Below, piece by piece: positions 8,543 through 19,362 of a stretch of DNA of 47,977 nucleotides (position 1 is the first letter of the stretch; every line of letters begins with the position of its first letter). The stretch spans positions 1 through 47,977 of the forward strand of contig SHVJ01000007.1 in assembly GCA_009694295.1 (NCBI GenBank). The letters are read 5' to 3'. A program made the position numbers and the translations under genes. The stretch is from Acidimicrobiia bacterium (GTDB taxonomy: Bacteria; Actinomycetota; Acidimicrobiia; IMCC26256; PALSA-555). Under the pieces are notes generated by a model. That model saw nothing but the letters and a program-made list of their open reading frames with translations. It did not search any database and had not been told where the DNA came from.

Positions 8543-9333
8543 GTGAAGTCGGAACCTCCATCTACGTTGACGTTGGCGCCGGTCATGTATGAGTTGCAGC
8601 GCGACGCCAAGAACGCGACGACCGCGCCGATCTCCTTGGGATCACCGGCCCGCGGCAAGTGCGCGGGGTGGCCGAACTGCTCATTGATTCCCGTCATGAT
8701 CGCGTAGAGGTCGCTGCTATCGATCCCCGCGCTCTTGGCCCACCGTTGCACCGACTCGGTGGCGATCGTTCCGGGCGACAATGTGTTCACGAGGATCTCG
8801 TCGGCAGCGAGCGACAGCGACAGGTTCTTCGACACGCTCGTGAACGCGGCCTTGGCCGCGGTGTACGCAACCAGTCCTGCGCTCTGGCGTTTTGTGGAAT
8901 GTGCGGAGAGATTCACGATCCGCGCCCACTCAGCCTTGCGCAGCAACGGCAGCGCGGCGCGCACACAGCGGACCATCCCCATGGTGCCGAGGTCGATGGC
9001 CTCTAGCCATTGCTCATCGGTGAGGTCCTCGAACCCGGCCACCGCGCCTGGTCCAGTGGCATTCACCAGGACGTTGAGCTCACCCCATCGCTCGTCCACG
9101 ACTTGAAACGCGTGCTCGACCTCATCGGCCTTCGTGATGTCGGTCGACACGCCGAACGCGTCGGGGCTGCCGCGTTCGGTGAGCTCCGCAACGGTCGCGT
9201 CGAGTTCGGCCTGCGTACGAGCGAGTACCGCGACGCGCGCGCCGTCGTCGGCGAAGCAGCGCGCCGAGGCGCGCCCCATGCCCTGCGTCCCGCCCTGGAC
9301 GACGACAGCCGCGTTGGCGAGCCCGAGATCCAT
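8539..9333 (-). CDS. SDR-family NAD(P)-dependent oxidoreductase
   Basis: AAVVVQGGTQGMGRASARCFADDGARVAVLAR...YTAAKAAFTSVSKNLSLSLAADEILVNTLSPGTIATES. Confidence 0.93.
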   Translation of the reverse strand: MDLGLANAAVVVQGGTQGMGRASARCFADDGARVAVLARTQAELDATVAELTERGSPDAFGVSTDITKADEVEHAFQVVDERWGELNVLVNATGPGAVAGFEDLTDEQWLEAIDLGTMGMVRCVRAALPLLRKAEWARIVNLSAHSTKRQSAGLVAYTAAKAAFTSVSKNLSLSLAADEILVNTLSPGTIATESVQRWAKSAGIDSSDLYAIMTGINEQFGHPAHLPRAGDPKEIGAVVAFLASRCNSYMTGANVNVDGGSDFT

Positions 9334-9376
9334 CTCGTCGTCCGTCGCCCGTCAGTCGCCCGTCACGTGCACCTGA

Positions 9377-10639
9377 TCAGGTGGTGCAGTTCGTGACTTC
9401 GGGGTCGGGTGGGCCGGACGGTGAGACCTCGGAGTCGCTGTCCTTGAAGCGCTGGTTGATCCACGTGATCATGTCGTTGAGTGACGGTTGGACGACCCCG
9501 CCATGCGTCTGACCGGGATAGAGCCAGCGCTCCACCGACGCGATCGTGCAGAGGTGCTCTTTGAGGAGCACGCTCGAGATCGGTGGGATTGTGCCGTCGT
9601 CGCCGCCGTGGATGATGAGCAACGGCACGTCGTTCTCTTCCGTGAAGTTCTGCGCGTCGTTCTCGTCGAGGATCACCTTCCAGGCCGGCACGGCGTACGG
9701 ATCGACGGAGCCGATCTCCGAGTAGTCGTACTGCTGGGCGAGATCGTGCACGTACGAGAGGCAGCCATTCTCAAGTTCCGGCAGGAGCTCGATGCCCTTG
9801 GGTGTGAGGACCTCGTCGAGCGGCGCGGCCTCGTCGCCGTAGGCCGCGTTGAGCCCACCGGCCGCCATCATGAGGTACTGGCGTTCCCCACTGTCCTTGA
9901 GGAACGCGTACAGCGACGCGAGCTGCGACGGCGGCGCACCGGCCACCACGCCGTGGAGCGTGAGCTCAGGTGCGTAGTCGGCCGCGATCTTCCAGGCGAA
10001 CAGCGCGGTGTGTCCGCCCTGGGAGTGGCCCCAGATCACGTAGTCGCGACCCGTGTGCGCAGGCTTGAACGTGCGCGCCGCGCGGGCGATGTCGATCGTG
10101 TTGCGTCCGGCGTTCTCGCCCGCGATGTAGGGGTGGAGGCCAGGTGTGCCGAGACCCTGGTAGTCGGTCGCGGTGATGACCCAACCCTGCGTGAGCAGCA
10201 TGTTGGTCTCGGGAACGGCTTCGGTCGGCGAAAGCGACGGCGCGCACTCGTCGGCCATCCCGGCCGTGCCGTGAGCCCACGTGACGACCGGCCAGCCTCC
10301 CTTGGGCGCGGGACCGCTCGGCACGACGATGGTGCCCGTGACGGGTATCGCGTTGTCCTCGAGATCGGTCGACGTGTACATGACGCGGTACACGGTGCCG
10401 TCGATCTTGGGCGCCTTGATCTTCTCGAACCTCACGATCTTGCCCGGCTTCCCAGGGATCTTCCCGGGCACCGCGTAGAACTTCGGCAGCCCTTCTGGTG
10501 CTGGCGCCTTCGAGCTCTCGGTCGCACTCGTTGCGCTCGCGCCGATTGCTGTTCCGGTCAGGACGGCGAGAGCCACCACCGTCGTGAGCACGGACGTGCG
10601 GAGTGTGTGTGGTCGAGTGATGACGGCAGCCTCGCGCAC
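9377..10639 (-). CDS. Secreted lipase-like alpha/beta hydrolase (secretory lipase family)
   Basis: Signal-peptide-like N-terminus after a GTG start (REAAVITRPHTLRTSVLTTVVALAVLTGTAIGASA), GHSQGGHTALF nucleophile elbow, LLIIHGGDDGTIPP, GQTHGG. Confidence 0.82.
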   Translation of the reverse strand: MREAAVITRPHTLRTSVLTTVVALAVLTGTAIGASATSATESSKAPAPEGLPKFYAVPGKIPGKPGKIVRFEKIKAPKIDGTVYRVMYTSTDLEDNAIPVTGTIVVPSGPAPKGGWPVVTWAHGTAGMADECAPSLSPTEAVPETNMLLTQGWVITATDYQGLGTPGLHPYIAGENAGRNTIDIARAARTFKPAHTGRDYVIWGHSQGGHTALFAWKIAADYAPELTLHGVVAGAPPSQLASLYAFLKDSGERQYLMMAAGGLNAAYGDEAAPLDEVLTPKGIELLPELENGCLSYVHDLAQQYDYSEIGSVDPYAVPAWKVILDENDAQNFTEENDVPLLIIHGGDDGTIPPISSVLLKEHLCTIASVERWLYPGQTHGGVVQPSLNDMITWINQRFKDSDSEVSPSGPPDPEVTNCTT

Positions 10640-10688
10640 ATCACCCGTCCCATGCGGATTCCGCCGCCAGTTGGGTACCCTCGAGGGC

Positions 10689-11255
10689 ATGACGACCGAG
10701 ACGCGATCCACCGACCTGCCCGACGCCCCCAACTGGCGCGGCATCAACCACCTCGCGTTGGTCACGCCCGATATGGATGCCACCGTGCGCTTCTATGCCG
10801 GGGTGCTTGGCATGCGTCTTGCGGCCACGCTCATGGCCGGCCCCATGCGCCACTACTTCTTCGAGATGCAGGACGGGAACACCGTCGCCTTCTTCGAGGT
10901 GGAAGGCATGGAGACGTTCGCGAAGCCCGCGGGTGGGCCGAGCGATCGTGTGATCCAGCTCGACCATCTGTCGTTCAACGTGCCCGACGAGTACGCGCTC
11001 GAGCTGCTGCGCAAGCGACTACTCGCCGCGGGTTGCGAGGTCACAACGGTCGTCGACCACAGCATCATGCGGTCCATCTACTTCCACGACCCAAACGGCA
11101 TCGCGCTCGAAGCGTCGTGGTGGGTGACCGACCCGACGGGCCGTCCGACCGACTACACCGACGACGGCATCTTCGCCGACCCCGATCCCGTGCCCGCCGT
11201 CGTTGAACTCCGCCGCGGCGCCATCGAGTCACTCCCGAAGACGCGGCTTGCCTAG
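10689..11255 (+). CDS. VOC (glyoxalase/bleomycin-resistance) family protein
   Basis: GINHLALVTPDMDATVRFYAGVLGMRLAATLMAGPMRHYFFEMQDGNTVAFFEV...YFHDPNGIALEASWW. Confidence 0.9.
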   Translation: MTTETRSTDLPDAPNWRGINHLALVTPDMDATVRFYAGVLGMRLAATLMAGPMRHYFFEMQDGNTVAFFEVEGMETFAKPAGGPSDRVIQLDHLSFNVPDEYALELLRKRLLAAGCEVTTVVDHSIMRSIYFHDPNGIALEASWWVTDPTGRPTDYTDDGIFADPDPVPAVVELRRGAIESLPKTRLA

Positions 11256-11265
11256 CGCGCTCGCT

Positions 11266-11288
11266 GCGGCGCAGGGTACCTGCGCCGC
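11266..11288. repeat. Perfect hairpin GCGGCGCAGG-GTA-CCTGCGCCGC (hairpin family, copy C)
   Basis: 10-bp perfect stem with 3-nt loop, between convergent genes. Confidence 0.65.
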
Positions 11289-11360
11289 GGACGCTCGCCA
11301 GCGCCTGCGAGCACCTGCGCTCCCTCCGATCGCTCCGGTGCCGCCTCACCTAACTCTGGA

Positions 11361-12080
11361 TCAGCGGAAGCCGAGGGAGACCTTGGAGCCGGTGACCCAC
11401 TCGAAGAGCTGCATGCCGAAGTAGATGCCACCGGCGATGCCCGCGAGCTGGAGCACGATCGCGTACACGCGCAAGTTGCGGGGCTTCGCGCCATCACCAG
11501 ATATTGGGGCGCCAGGCGGTGGTGGAGTGCCCGCCGCGCTCAGGCGGAGCCGGTCGCGGATGCTCTCCTGCCGGGAAGATCCTTGGCTGAACGAATCCAC
11601 TCGGGTCTTCACGCGTGACTCATGGCCGTGCACGAGCGCCGCGATGAACAAGATGAGCGGCACGCCACCCATCAAGAAGAAGACGACGGCGCACACGATC
11701 CAGCCCGCCGACGCCCCGCTGCCGAAGCTGTCGGGCGGGTTGATGCCGTAGTCGGCGAAGTTGAAGCCAAGCGAGATGAACAACGCGGGCCAGGCGAGCA
11801 GCGTGAGGTTGATCTCAAATGCGCTGATCGCGTAGACGCCCAGGAAGATCAGACCCAAGAAGATCGACCCGACCATGAGGCCGGGTACGCCGCTGGGGCA
11901 CTGCACGCGCGGCTGGAACGGGGTGTTGCCGCTCGCGCACACCCCACCGATGTCCATGATCGAGCGCATGCAGAGGAACAGCACGCACAAACCCGCGCAC
12001 GCTCCGGCGATGCCCACGAACGTGAGCACCGACCGACGAACGACGATCGACCTGGGGGTGTGTGCATCCACCGTGGTCAT
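11361..12080 (-). CDS. Multi-pass membrane protein of unknown function
   Basis: MTTVDAHTPRSIVVRRSVLTFVGIAGACAGLCVLFLC... with about four to five hydrophobic segments. Confidence 0.65.
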   Translation of the reverse strand: MTTVDAHTPRSIVVRRSVLTFVGIAGACAGLCVLFLCMRSIMDIGGVCASGNTPFQPRVQCPSGVPGLMVGSIFLGLIFLGVYAISAFEINLTLLAWPALFISLGFNFADYGINPPDSFGSGASAGWIVCAVVFFLMGGVPLILFIAALVHGHESRVKTRVDSFSQGSSRQESIRDRLRLSAAGTPPPPGAPISGDGAKPRNLRVYAIVLQLAGIAGGIYFGMQLFEWVTGSKVSLGFR

Positions 12081-12100
12081 CGACGTGACGGTACCCCGGG

Positions 12101-12155
12101 TGCTCCCAAGGGGGTGCTCCCAAGGGGGTGCTTCCAAGGGGGTGCTTCCAAGGGG
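12101..12155. repeat. 14-bp tandem repeat, 4 units (TGCTYCCAAGGGGG) between divergent genes
   Basis: Units TGCTCCCAAGGGGG x2 then TGCTTCCAAGGGGG x2 (last one base short). Confidence 0.9.
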
Positions 12156-12201
12156 TCGCGCTGGGATCCTTGTGCCGACGGCTCGCAACGCCCACAATCA
12201 A

Positions 12202-12795
12202 GTGGTGGCGAACGGTCCGAGAGGCGGAGGTGGCCCGAGTGGTGGCGGGTGGTCCGACGAGCCTCCGGAATGGATGGGTCTTGGCGCGGAAGGTTCGCAG
12301 GCTCCACGAAGCGGGCGCCGCGGGCCGCCGCGGCAACCGGGCTACGACGACGGCGGTTGGGGGCGCCCAACGCCACGGGGTCGCTCGGCCGTCCACGATC
12401 CGTGGGGCGGGCGGCGGGGGATCGGGCTGTCCGGCCTCCCCATCCCGCCGAAGTGGTTGGGTGGTGTGGTGATCGTGCTGTTCGCCTTCCTGCTCGGACG
12501 CTGCACCGCGGGTGGTGGCGATGAGACCGCAGAGACCATCACCACGACGACGACCACACTTCCTATCCCCACGACGGTCGCGATCCAGGCCACCTACACC
12601 GTGCGGGAGAACGACATCCTTGCGGAGATCGCGGGTCGTTACGGGGTGACGATCGAGGCGATCGCGTCGGCGAACCCCGAAGTCACCGACATCAACAACA
12701 TCTTCCGGGGGCAGGTGCTCAAGATCCCGGCAATTCCCACGGCGGCCACGGTGCCGCCTGCGACCACTCCGACCACCAAGAAAAAGGGCAACTAG
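12202..12795 (+). CDS. LysM-domain membrane-anchored protein
   Basis: Gly/Arg/Pro-rich N-terminus, one TM (WLGGVVIVLFAFLLGRC), Thr-rich linker, then YTVRENDILAEIAGRYGVTIEAIASANPEVTDINNIFRGQVLKIP (LysM). Confidence 0.85.
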   Translation: MVANGPRGGGGPSGGGWSDEPPEWMGLGAEGSQAPRSGRRGPPRQPGYDDGGWGRPTPRGRSAVHDPWGGRRGIGLSGLPIPPKWLGGVVIVLFAFLLGRCTAGGGDETAETITTTTTTLPIPTTVAIQATYTVRENDILAEIAGRYGVTIEAIASANPEVTDINNIFRGQVLKIPAIPTAATVPPATTPTTKKKGN

Positions 12796-12855
12796 CCGCT
12801 ACTCCACCGGCCGCTAGCCTCTGGCGCCGAAGAACGATGTGGCCAGGAGGCGATC

Positions 12856-14307
<1,452 letters not shown>

Positions 14308-14324
14308 ACGAGGGCAAAGCAGCC

Positions 14325-15305
14325 ATGGCGTTCATGAGCACCCTGCGGTTCAACTGCGTGCAGCCGGGTCTCGAGCCGAACGAGATGGGCGCGCGGTACC
14401 AGGGGTTCGTCGAGATGGCGCGGTACGCCGACGAGCACGGTGTGGGGATCCTGACGCTCGAAGAGCATCACGGTGCCGACAACGGCTGGTCGCCATCGCC
14501 GATGATCATGGCCGGGCTCGTCTTCGGCGCGACGAAGACGCTGACCGTCAGCATCTTCGCGTTGTTGCTCCCGTTGCACGATCCGCTGCGAGTCGCCGAA
14601 GACATCGCGGTCCTCGACCTTGCGAGCGGCGGTCGACTCACCACGGTGCTCGGACTCGGGTATCGACCTGAGGAGTACGCCGCGCACGGCAAGGACTGGA
14701 AGCAGCGCGGCAAGCTCATGGACGAGTGCGTCGACACATTGCTCAAGGCATGGACGGGCGAGCCGTTCGAGTTCCGAGGCACGACGGTACGAGTGACGCC
14801 GAGGCCGCTCACGCAACCGCACCCGATGATCCTGCTCGGCGGAACGAGCAGGCCCGCGGCGCGGCGCGCCGCGCGCTTCGGGTTGCCGATGATGGCCGCG
14901 GCGCACGTCGACTGGCTCGAGCCGTACTACTACGAGCAGTGCAAGGAGCACGGTACGCAGGGGTTCTACATGGATCCCGGTGGTGACTTCGCGAGCGTTC
15001 ATATCGCCGAGGATCCCGACAAGGTCTGGGCCGAGCTCGGCCAGCACTTTCTGCACGAGGCGACCACGTACCACGCGTGGCAGACGTCCGACATCCAGTC
15101 ATCGGCGCACTCGTATGCGTCGACGGTCGACGAGCTGCGCGCCGAGGGCCTCTACCAGGTGCTCACCCCCGCGCAGGCGATCGAGCGCGGCACGTCCAAG
15201 GGGTCGATCAACTTGCACCCGCTCGTGGGCGGCATGCCGATCGACGCCGGGTGGGACAGCCTGCGTCTCTATTGCGAGCAGGTCCTCCCGAAGCTGTCGT
15301 CGTGA
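14325..15305 (+). CDS. LLM-class flavin-dependent oxidoreductase
   Basis: MAFMSTLRFNCVQPGLEPNEMGARYQGFVEMARYADEHGVGILTLEEHHGADNGWSPSPMIMAGLVFGATKTLTVSIFALLLPLHDPLRVAEDIAVLDLASGGR. Confidence 0.93.
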   Translation: MAFMSTLRFNCVQPGLEPNEMGARYQGFVEMARYADEHGVGILTLEEHHGADNGWSPSPMIMAGLVFGATKTLTVSIFALLLPLHDPLRVAEDIAVLDLASGGRLTTVLGLGYRPEEYAAHGKDWKQRGKLMDECVDTLLKAWTGEPFEFRGTTVRVTPRPLTQPHPMILLGGTSRPAARRAARFGLPMMAAAHVDWLEPYYYEQCKEHGTQGFYMDPGGDFASVHIAEDPDKVWAELGQHFLHEATTYHAWQTSDIQSSAHSYASTVDELRAEGLYQVLTPAQAIERGTSKGSINLHPLVGGMPIDAGWDSLRLYCEQVLPKLSS

Positions 15306-15384
15306 CCGCGGCGGAAGCGGCACGCGCTTCGGCGTGATCGCGCCGTGCCATGATGACGCCCTTGTTCTTCTAGGAGGAGCCAGC

Positions 15385-15840
15385 ATGCGTCGAATGGTGT
15401 GGGTCGTTGCAGTCTCGGTGGCGTTGGCGATGGCGCTTTCGGGCACCGCGGTAGCCGCCCAGGGTGAGCCGCTCTCGAAGAAGGACTACATCAAGGCCGC
15501 CGACAACATCTGCCGGCAGGCCAACCAGTTGCGCGACGAGACGGCCACCTCCGACTTCGCCGACATCCCTGCCGGCGGGCAGCCGACGTTGGAGCAGATG
15601 ACTACCTACATCACCGACATCGATCCCATCAACCGCCAGGAGCTCGATGGGCTCCGTGAGCTCCCGGCCACGTCAGGCGAGAAGAAGAAGGTGAAGAAGG
15701 TCTATAAGGCGGTCGAGAAGGGGTTCGACGCCATCTTCGCCGACCCGGGCCTGCTGCTCAGCGACACCAATCCCTTCGCCAAAGCCGACAAGCTCGCTCA
15801 GAAGTACGGGTTCAAGGTCTGCGGCTCGTCGAGCGGGTGA
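15385..15840 (+). CDS. Small secreted protein of unknown function
   Basis: Signal peptide MRRMVWVVAVSVALAMALSGTAVAAQG; helical; GTGA overlap with xseA; GGAGGA ribosome-binding site upstream. Confidence 0.75.
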   Translation: MRRMVWVVAVSVALAMALSGTAVAAQGEPLSKKDYIKAADNICRQANQLRDETATSDFADIPAGGQPTLEQMTTYITDIDPINRQELDGLRELPATSGEKKKVKKVYKAVEKGFDAIFADPGLLLSDTNPFAKADKLAQKYGFKVCGSSSG

Positions 15841-17126
15841 ACGGCGGGCGGCTCCCACTCGACCCCGATGCCGTCGATGGGGAAGCCGTCGACACGACGT
15901 TCACAGTCGGGGAGCTGAACCAGGCGATCGCTGGGGCGGTTGGTGGAGTCTTCCCGCGCCCCGTGTGGGTGCGGGGCGAGATCCAGGCGCTCAAGAAGTC
16001 GAAGAACGGCCACACGTACTTCGAGCTGGTCGAGAAGGACGGGAACCGCGATCGACTGCGCGCCGTGCTGCCCGTCGTGTTGTTCCGTGACGCGCGAGCG
16101 GCGGTGAACCGCACGTTGCGCGAGACGCCAGGTGTGAAGGTCACCGACGGCGTTGAGATCCGGATCTCCGGTCGCGTCGACTTCTACCCGGTGAGCGGTC
16201 GGCTCCAACTCGTGATGAACGCCATCGATCCGGTGTTCACCGTTGGGAAGCTCGCGGCCGATCGTGAGCGCGTGCTGCGCACCTTGGCTGAGGAACGCGT
16301 GTTGCGTCGCAACGGTGAGCTCGAGCTCCCGCTGGTCCCGTTGCGCGTCGGGCTCGTCACCAGCGGTGGGAGCGCGGCGTATCGCGACTTCATGCACGGC
16401 CTCGAAGAGAGCGAGCACGCGTTTCGCGTAGTTCACGCGGATGTTCGGGTCCAGGGCTCAGGGTCACCGCGTCGCATCGCGTACGCGCTGAGACGTTTGG
16501 CGACGCTGGACGTCGACGTTGTCGTGATCGTCCGTGGGGGTGGTGCCCGCAGTGATCTCGCGTCGTTCGACACCGAGATCGTGGCGCGGGCGATCACCGA
16601 GATGCCGATGCCGGTGGTCACCGGAATCGGACACGAGATCGACCGCACGGTGGCCGACGAAGTTGCGCACACGTGTTGCAAGACGCCGACGGCCGCCGCC
16701 TCCCTCCTCGTGGAGTCGGTCGATGGCTACGAAGGGCGGCTCGCGTGGTTGGCCCACCGGGTGTCGACGCGAGCCCGGAGTGCATGCACGATGGCGCGCC
16801 GCGAGCTCGACGAGATGGCCCGGCGCGTGCACCGCGGCGTCCCGGTTGCCCTCAACCGGGAGGCGCAGCTCATCGATGGGCGCCACCGCCGAGTGGTCGA
16901 CGCCGGCCGTCGCGGCACGCGCCAGGCGTCGCAGCGACTCGACGCGGCCGGCGACCGTCTGCGTGCGCTCGACCCGCGGCGGGTTCTCGAGCGCGGCTAC
17001 ACGATCACTCGCACTAGCGCCGGCACGATCCTGCGCGCCGCGGTAGGGGTGAAGGGTGGCGACGAGCTGGTCACTGAGACGGCCGACGGTGTCGTGCACA
17101 GTCGTGTCGAGCAGGAGGCCAAGTGA
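15837..17126 (+). CDS. xseA: Exodeoxyribonuclease VII large subunit
   Basis: FTVGELNQAIAGAVGGVFPRPVWVRGEIQALKKSKNGHTYFELVEK...GLVTSGGSAAYRDFMHGLEE...VVIVRGGGARSDLASFDTEIVARAITEMPMPVVTGIGHEIDRTVADEVAHTCCKTPTAAASLLV. Confidence 0.96.
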   Translation: MNGGRLPLDPDAVDGEAVDTTFTVGELNQAIAGAVGGVFPRPVWVRGEIQALKKSKNGHTYFELVEKDGNRDRLRAVLPVVLFRDARAAVNRTLRETPGVKVTDGVEIRISGRVDFYPVSGRLQLVMNAIDPVFTVGKLAADRERVLRTLAEERVLRRNGELELPLVPLRVGLVTSGGSAAYRDFMHGLEESEHAFRVVHADVRVQGSGSPRRIAYALRRLATLDVDVVVIVRGGGARSDLASFDTEIVARAITEMPMPVVTGIGHEIDRTVADEVAHTCCKTPTAAASLLVESVDGYEGRLAWLAHRVSTRARSACTMARRELDEMARRVHRGVPVALNREAQLIDGRHRRVVDAGRRGTRQASQRLDAAGDRLRALDPRRVLERGYTITRTSAGTILRAAVGVKGGDELVTETADGVVHSRVEQEAK

Positions 17127-17389
17127 AGGAACCTGGATACGCCGAGGCGATGGCAGAGCTCGAGGAGATCCTCGAAGAGCTCGAGGGCGACGATCTCGAT
17201 ATCGACCTGTTGGCCGATCGAGTGCGGCGCGCGAGCGAGCTCATCGCGAGCTGTCGCACCCGGATCGCTCGGGCGCAGGCCGACGTCGAGAGCATCGTGA
17301 CCGACCTCGCCGACTTCGAGGGGGACGAAGACGAGTCCGACGACGAGGCTGATGAAGAGCCTGATGAAGAGGGTGAGGAAGCGGGATAG
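17123..17389 (+). CDS. xseB: Exodeoxyribonuclease VII small subunit with acidic C-terminal tail
   Basis: YAEAMAELEEILEELEGDDLDIDLLADRVRRASELIASCRTRIARAQADVESIV; GTGA overlap with xseA. Confidence 0.92.
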   Translation: MKEPGYAEAMAELEEILEELEGDDLDIDLLADRVRRASELIASCRTRIARAQADVESIVTDLADFEGDEDESDDEADEEPDEEGEEAG

Positions 17390-17436
17390 CGTCCGGCTTC
17401 TGGTAGAGACCGCCGGGACACCGGTGGTACCTAGGG

Positions 17437-18843
17437 GTGACGGCTATGCCGTTCGTGCTCGGAGTCGATTCGTCGTCACAGTCGACGCTGGTCGAACTGC
17501 GCGACGCCGACAGCGGTGAGATCTTTGGATCAGGGCGCGCCGCGCACGCCGATCCCACAGCGAGCATCGAACAGGAACCACTCGCATGGTGGAACGCGCT
17601 TGTTGATGCGCGTCGCGACGCTGGCGGCACGTTGGGTGTGAGCGCAGTGGCCGTCGCGGCGCAGCTGCACGGTCTCGTCGTTGTCGACCAAGAAGGTCAG
17701 GTGATCCGACCGGCACGGATGCGCGACGACCCCGAGGCCAGTCGCGACGCCGAGTCGTTGGTGCACGCGCTCGGTGGGCCCGAGCAGTGGGTGCACGCGT
17801 GCGGCTCTGTACCCGATGGCGCGTTCTCGGTGGCGAAGCTTGCGTGGCTCCGCCGGACCGAGCCGGGGGAGTTCGCACGGATCGCCAAGGTCATGGCGCC
17901 GCACAGCTGGTTGACCTTTCGGTTGAGCCGCAAGGTGGTCACCGACCGCGCGGGCGCTTCGGCCACCGGGTACTACTCACCGCGCGACAGCGAATGGCGC
18001 CCCGACCTGCTCGCGCTCGTCGATCCCGACAAGAGCTGGGGACCGTGCCTTCCGCGTGTGTTCGAGACCTCACAGCCGGCCGGGGATCGCGACGGTGTGA
18101 TGATCGCCCCAGGAACCGGTGAGCCGATGGCCGCCGCGCTCGGAGTTGTGCTCCAACCGCGTGACGTCGTGGTATCGCTCGACCATGGCTACGTGTTCAC
18201 GATTCGCGATCGTCCGACCGAAGACCCGAGCGGGCGAGTCCAGGGTCTGGCCGATGGCACGGGCCGCTTCCTGCCATGCGTGTCGTCCACCGGTGCGATA
18301 GGTGCGCTCACGTCGTTCGCCCGCGTCCTCGGCGTCGACGCCAACCGCTTCGATCGTCTCGCACTCGAAGCGCCGCCGGGCGCGCAGGGTGTCATGTTGC
18401 GACCGGCCGGGACTCGCATCGGTTCCGGGCGTCGCGCCGCGGGCGGTGTACTCAGTGGTTTCGACGCCAATCTCTCTCCGGAGCTCGTGGCCCGCGCCGC
18501 GGTCGAAGGCGTCGCGCACCAGCTCCTCGACGACGTCGACGCGCTGCGTCATGCCGATGTACCGGTTGGGGGCCGCTTCATCCTGCTGGGCGGCGGCCGC
18601 AGTCACGCGCTGACACAAGCGCTCGCTGATCTCTCGGGTCGCGCGGTCGCACTCCCAAAGGGTGATCGCGCGGTGGCCGGTGCGTGCGTGCTCGCGGCGG
18701 CGGCGTTCCACGGCAGTGGGCCCGGGGATCTCGCCTTGGCTTGGGGGCTTGATCGGGCGCGCGAGCTCGAACCCAATCCGAACACCGATGCCGAAGAGCT
18801 CAGGGCGGTGCACAAAGCCGCGGTGCGCAACGCCGAAGAGTGA
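17437..18843 (+). CDS. FGGY-family carbohydrate kinase (xylulokinase-like)
   Basis: FVLGVDSSSQSTLVELRDADSGEIFGSGRAAH...EPLAWWNALVDA...GLVVVDQEGQVIRPARMRDDPEA...GGRFILLGGGRSHALTQALADLSGRAVALP. Confidence 0.9.
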   Translation: MTAMPFVLGVDSSSQSTLVELRDADSGEIFGSGRAAHADPTASIEQEPLAWWNALVDARRDAGGTLGVSAVAVAAQLHGLVVVDQEGQVIRPARMRDDPEASRDAESLVHALGGPEQWVHACGSVPDGAFSVAKLAWLRRTEPGEFARIAKVMAPHSWLTFRLSRKVVTDRAGASATGYYSPRDSEWRPDLLALVDPDKSWGPCLPRVFETSQPAGDRDGVMIAPGTGEPMAAALGVVLQPRDVVVSLDHGYVFTIRDRPTEDPSGRVQGLADGTGRFLPCVSSTGAIGALTSFARVLGVDANRFDRLALEAPPGAQGVMLRPAGTRIGSGRRAAGGVLSGFDANLSPELVARAAVEGVAHQLLDDVDALRHADVPVGGRFILLGGGRSHALTQALADLSGRAVALPKGDRAVAGACVLAAAAFHGSGPGDLALAWGLDRARELEPNPNTDAEELRAVHKAAVRNAEE

Positions 18844-18864
18844 CTCGTCCAGCCGTTGAGACGT

Positions 18865-19362
18865 TCAGGCGTTGCGTTCGCGGCGCTTCTGATGCCAGCG
18901 CACACCGCCCTGAAGCGCGGCGAGGATCGTGTCGTTGTCGCGTGACAGGCGACGGTGCACCCAACGCTCGAGACCCAAGCGTCGCATCCACGGGTTGAAC
19001 GTCTCGTACGTCTCGCGGAAGTGGATGCGTGTGCGTTTGTTGCCGAGATCTTCGAGGCGGGTGTGACCGGTGGCGCGTGACCAGAGCGGTTTGCCGACCG
19101 CGTCGTAGCGCCACGACTCGTTCGGCTTCACCTCGGTGAGCCACTCCCACGACTGGCCGACGCCGCCGGACCCCAGAACGCGGGGGACCGGGAAGTGGCA
19201 GTGCCGCACCAAGCCTTCACCGATCTCGTCACCAGGATGCAGGATGTCGATGCGGGTGTTCACGTCGCGCGGCTGCGGCCGATCGTCACCGCGGTACCAG
19301 AAGACTTCCCACACGTCTTCGACGGGCGCGTTGACATCGACGGAGAAGTTGTGCTCTTGCAT
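18865..19362 (-). CDS. SRPBCC (START/polyketide-cyclase-like) family protein
   Basis: MQEHNFSVDVNAPVEDVWEVFWYRGDDRPQPRDVNTRIDILHPGDEIGEGLVRHCHFPVPRVLGSGGVGQSWEWLTEVKPNESWRYDAVGKPLWSRATGHTRLEDLGNKRTRIHFRETYETFNP. Confidence 0.78.
   Translation of the reverse strand: MQEHNFSVDVNAPVEDVWEVFWYRGDDRPQPRDVNTRIDILHPGDEIGEGLVRHCHFPVPRVLGSGGVGQSWEWLTEVKPNESWRYDAVGKPLWSRATGHTRLEDLGNKRTRIHFRETYETFNPWMRRLGLERWVHRRLSRDNDTILAALQGGVRWHQKRRERNA

Noticed and set aside
9488-11206. 572-aa plus-strand ORF antisense to the secreted lipase
   Set aside because: No recognisable domain, Arg/Val/Asp-rich composition typical of antisense frames, and it overlaps strongly supported lipase and VOC genes.
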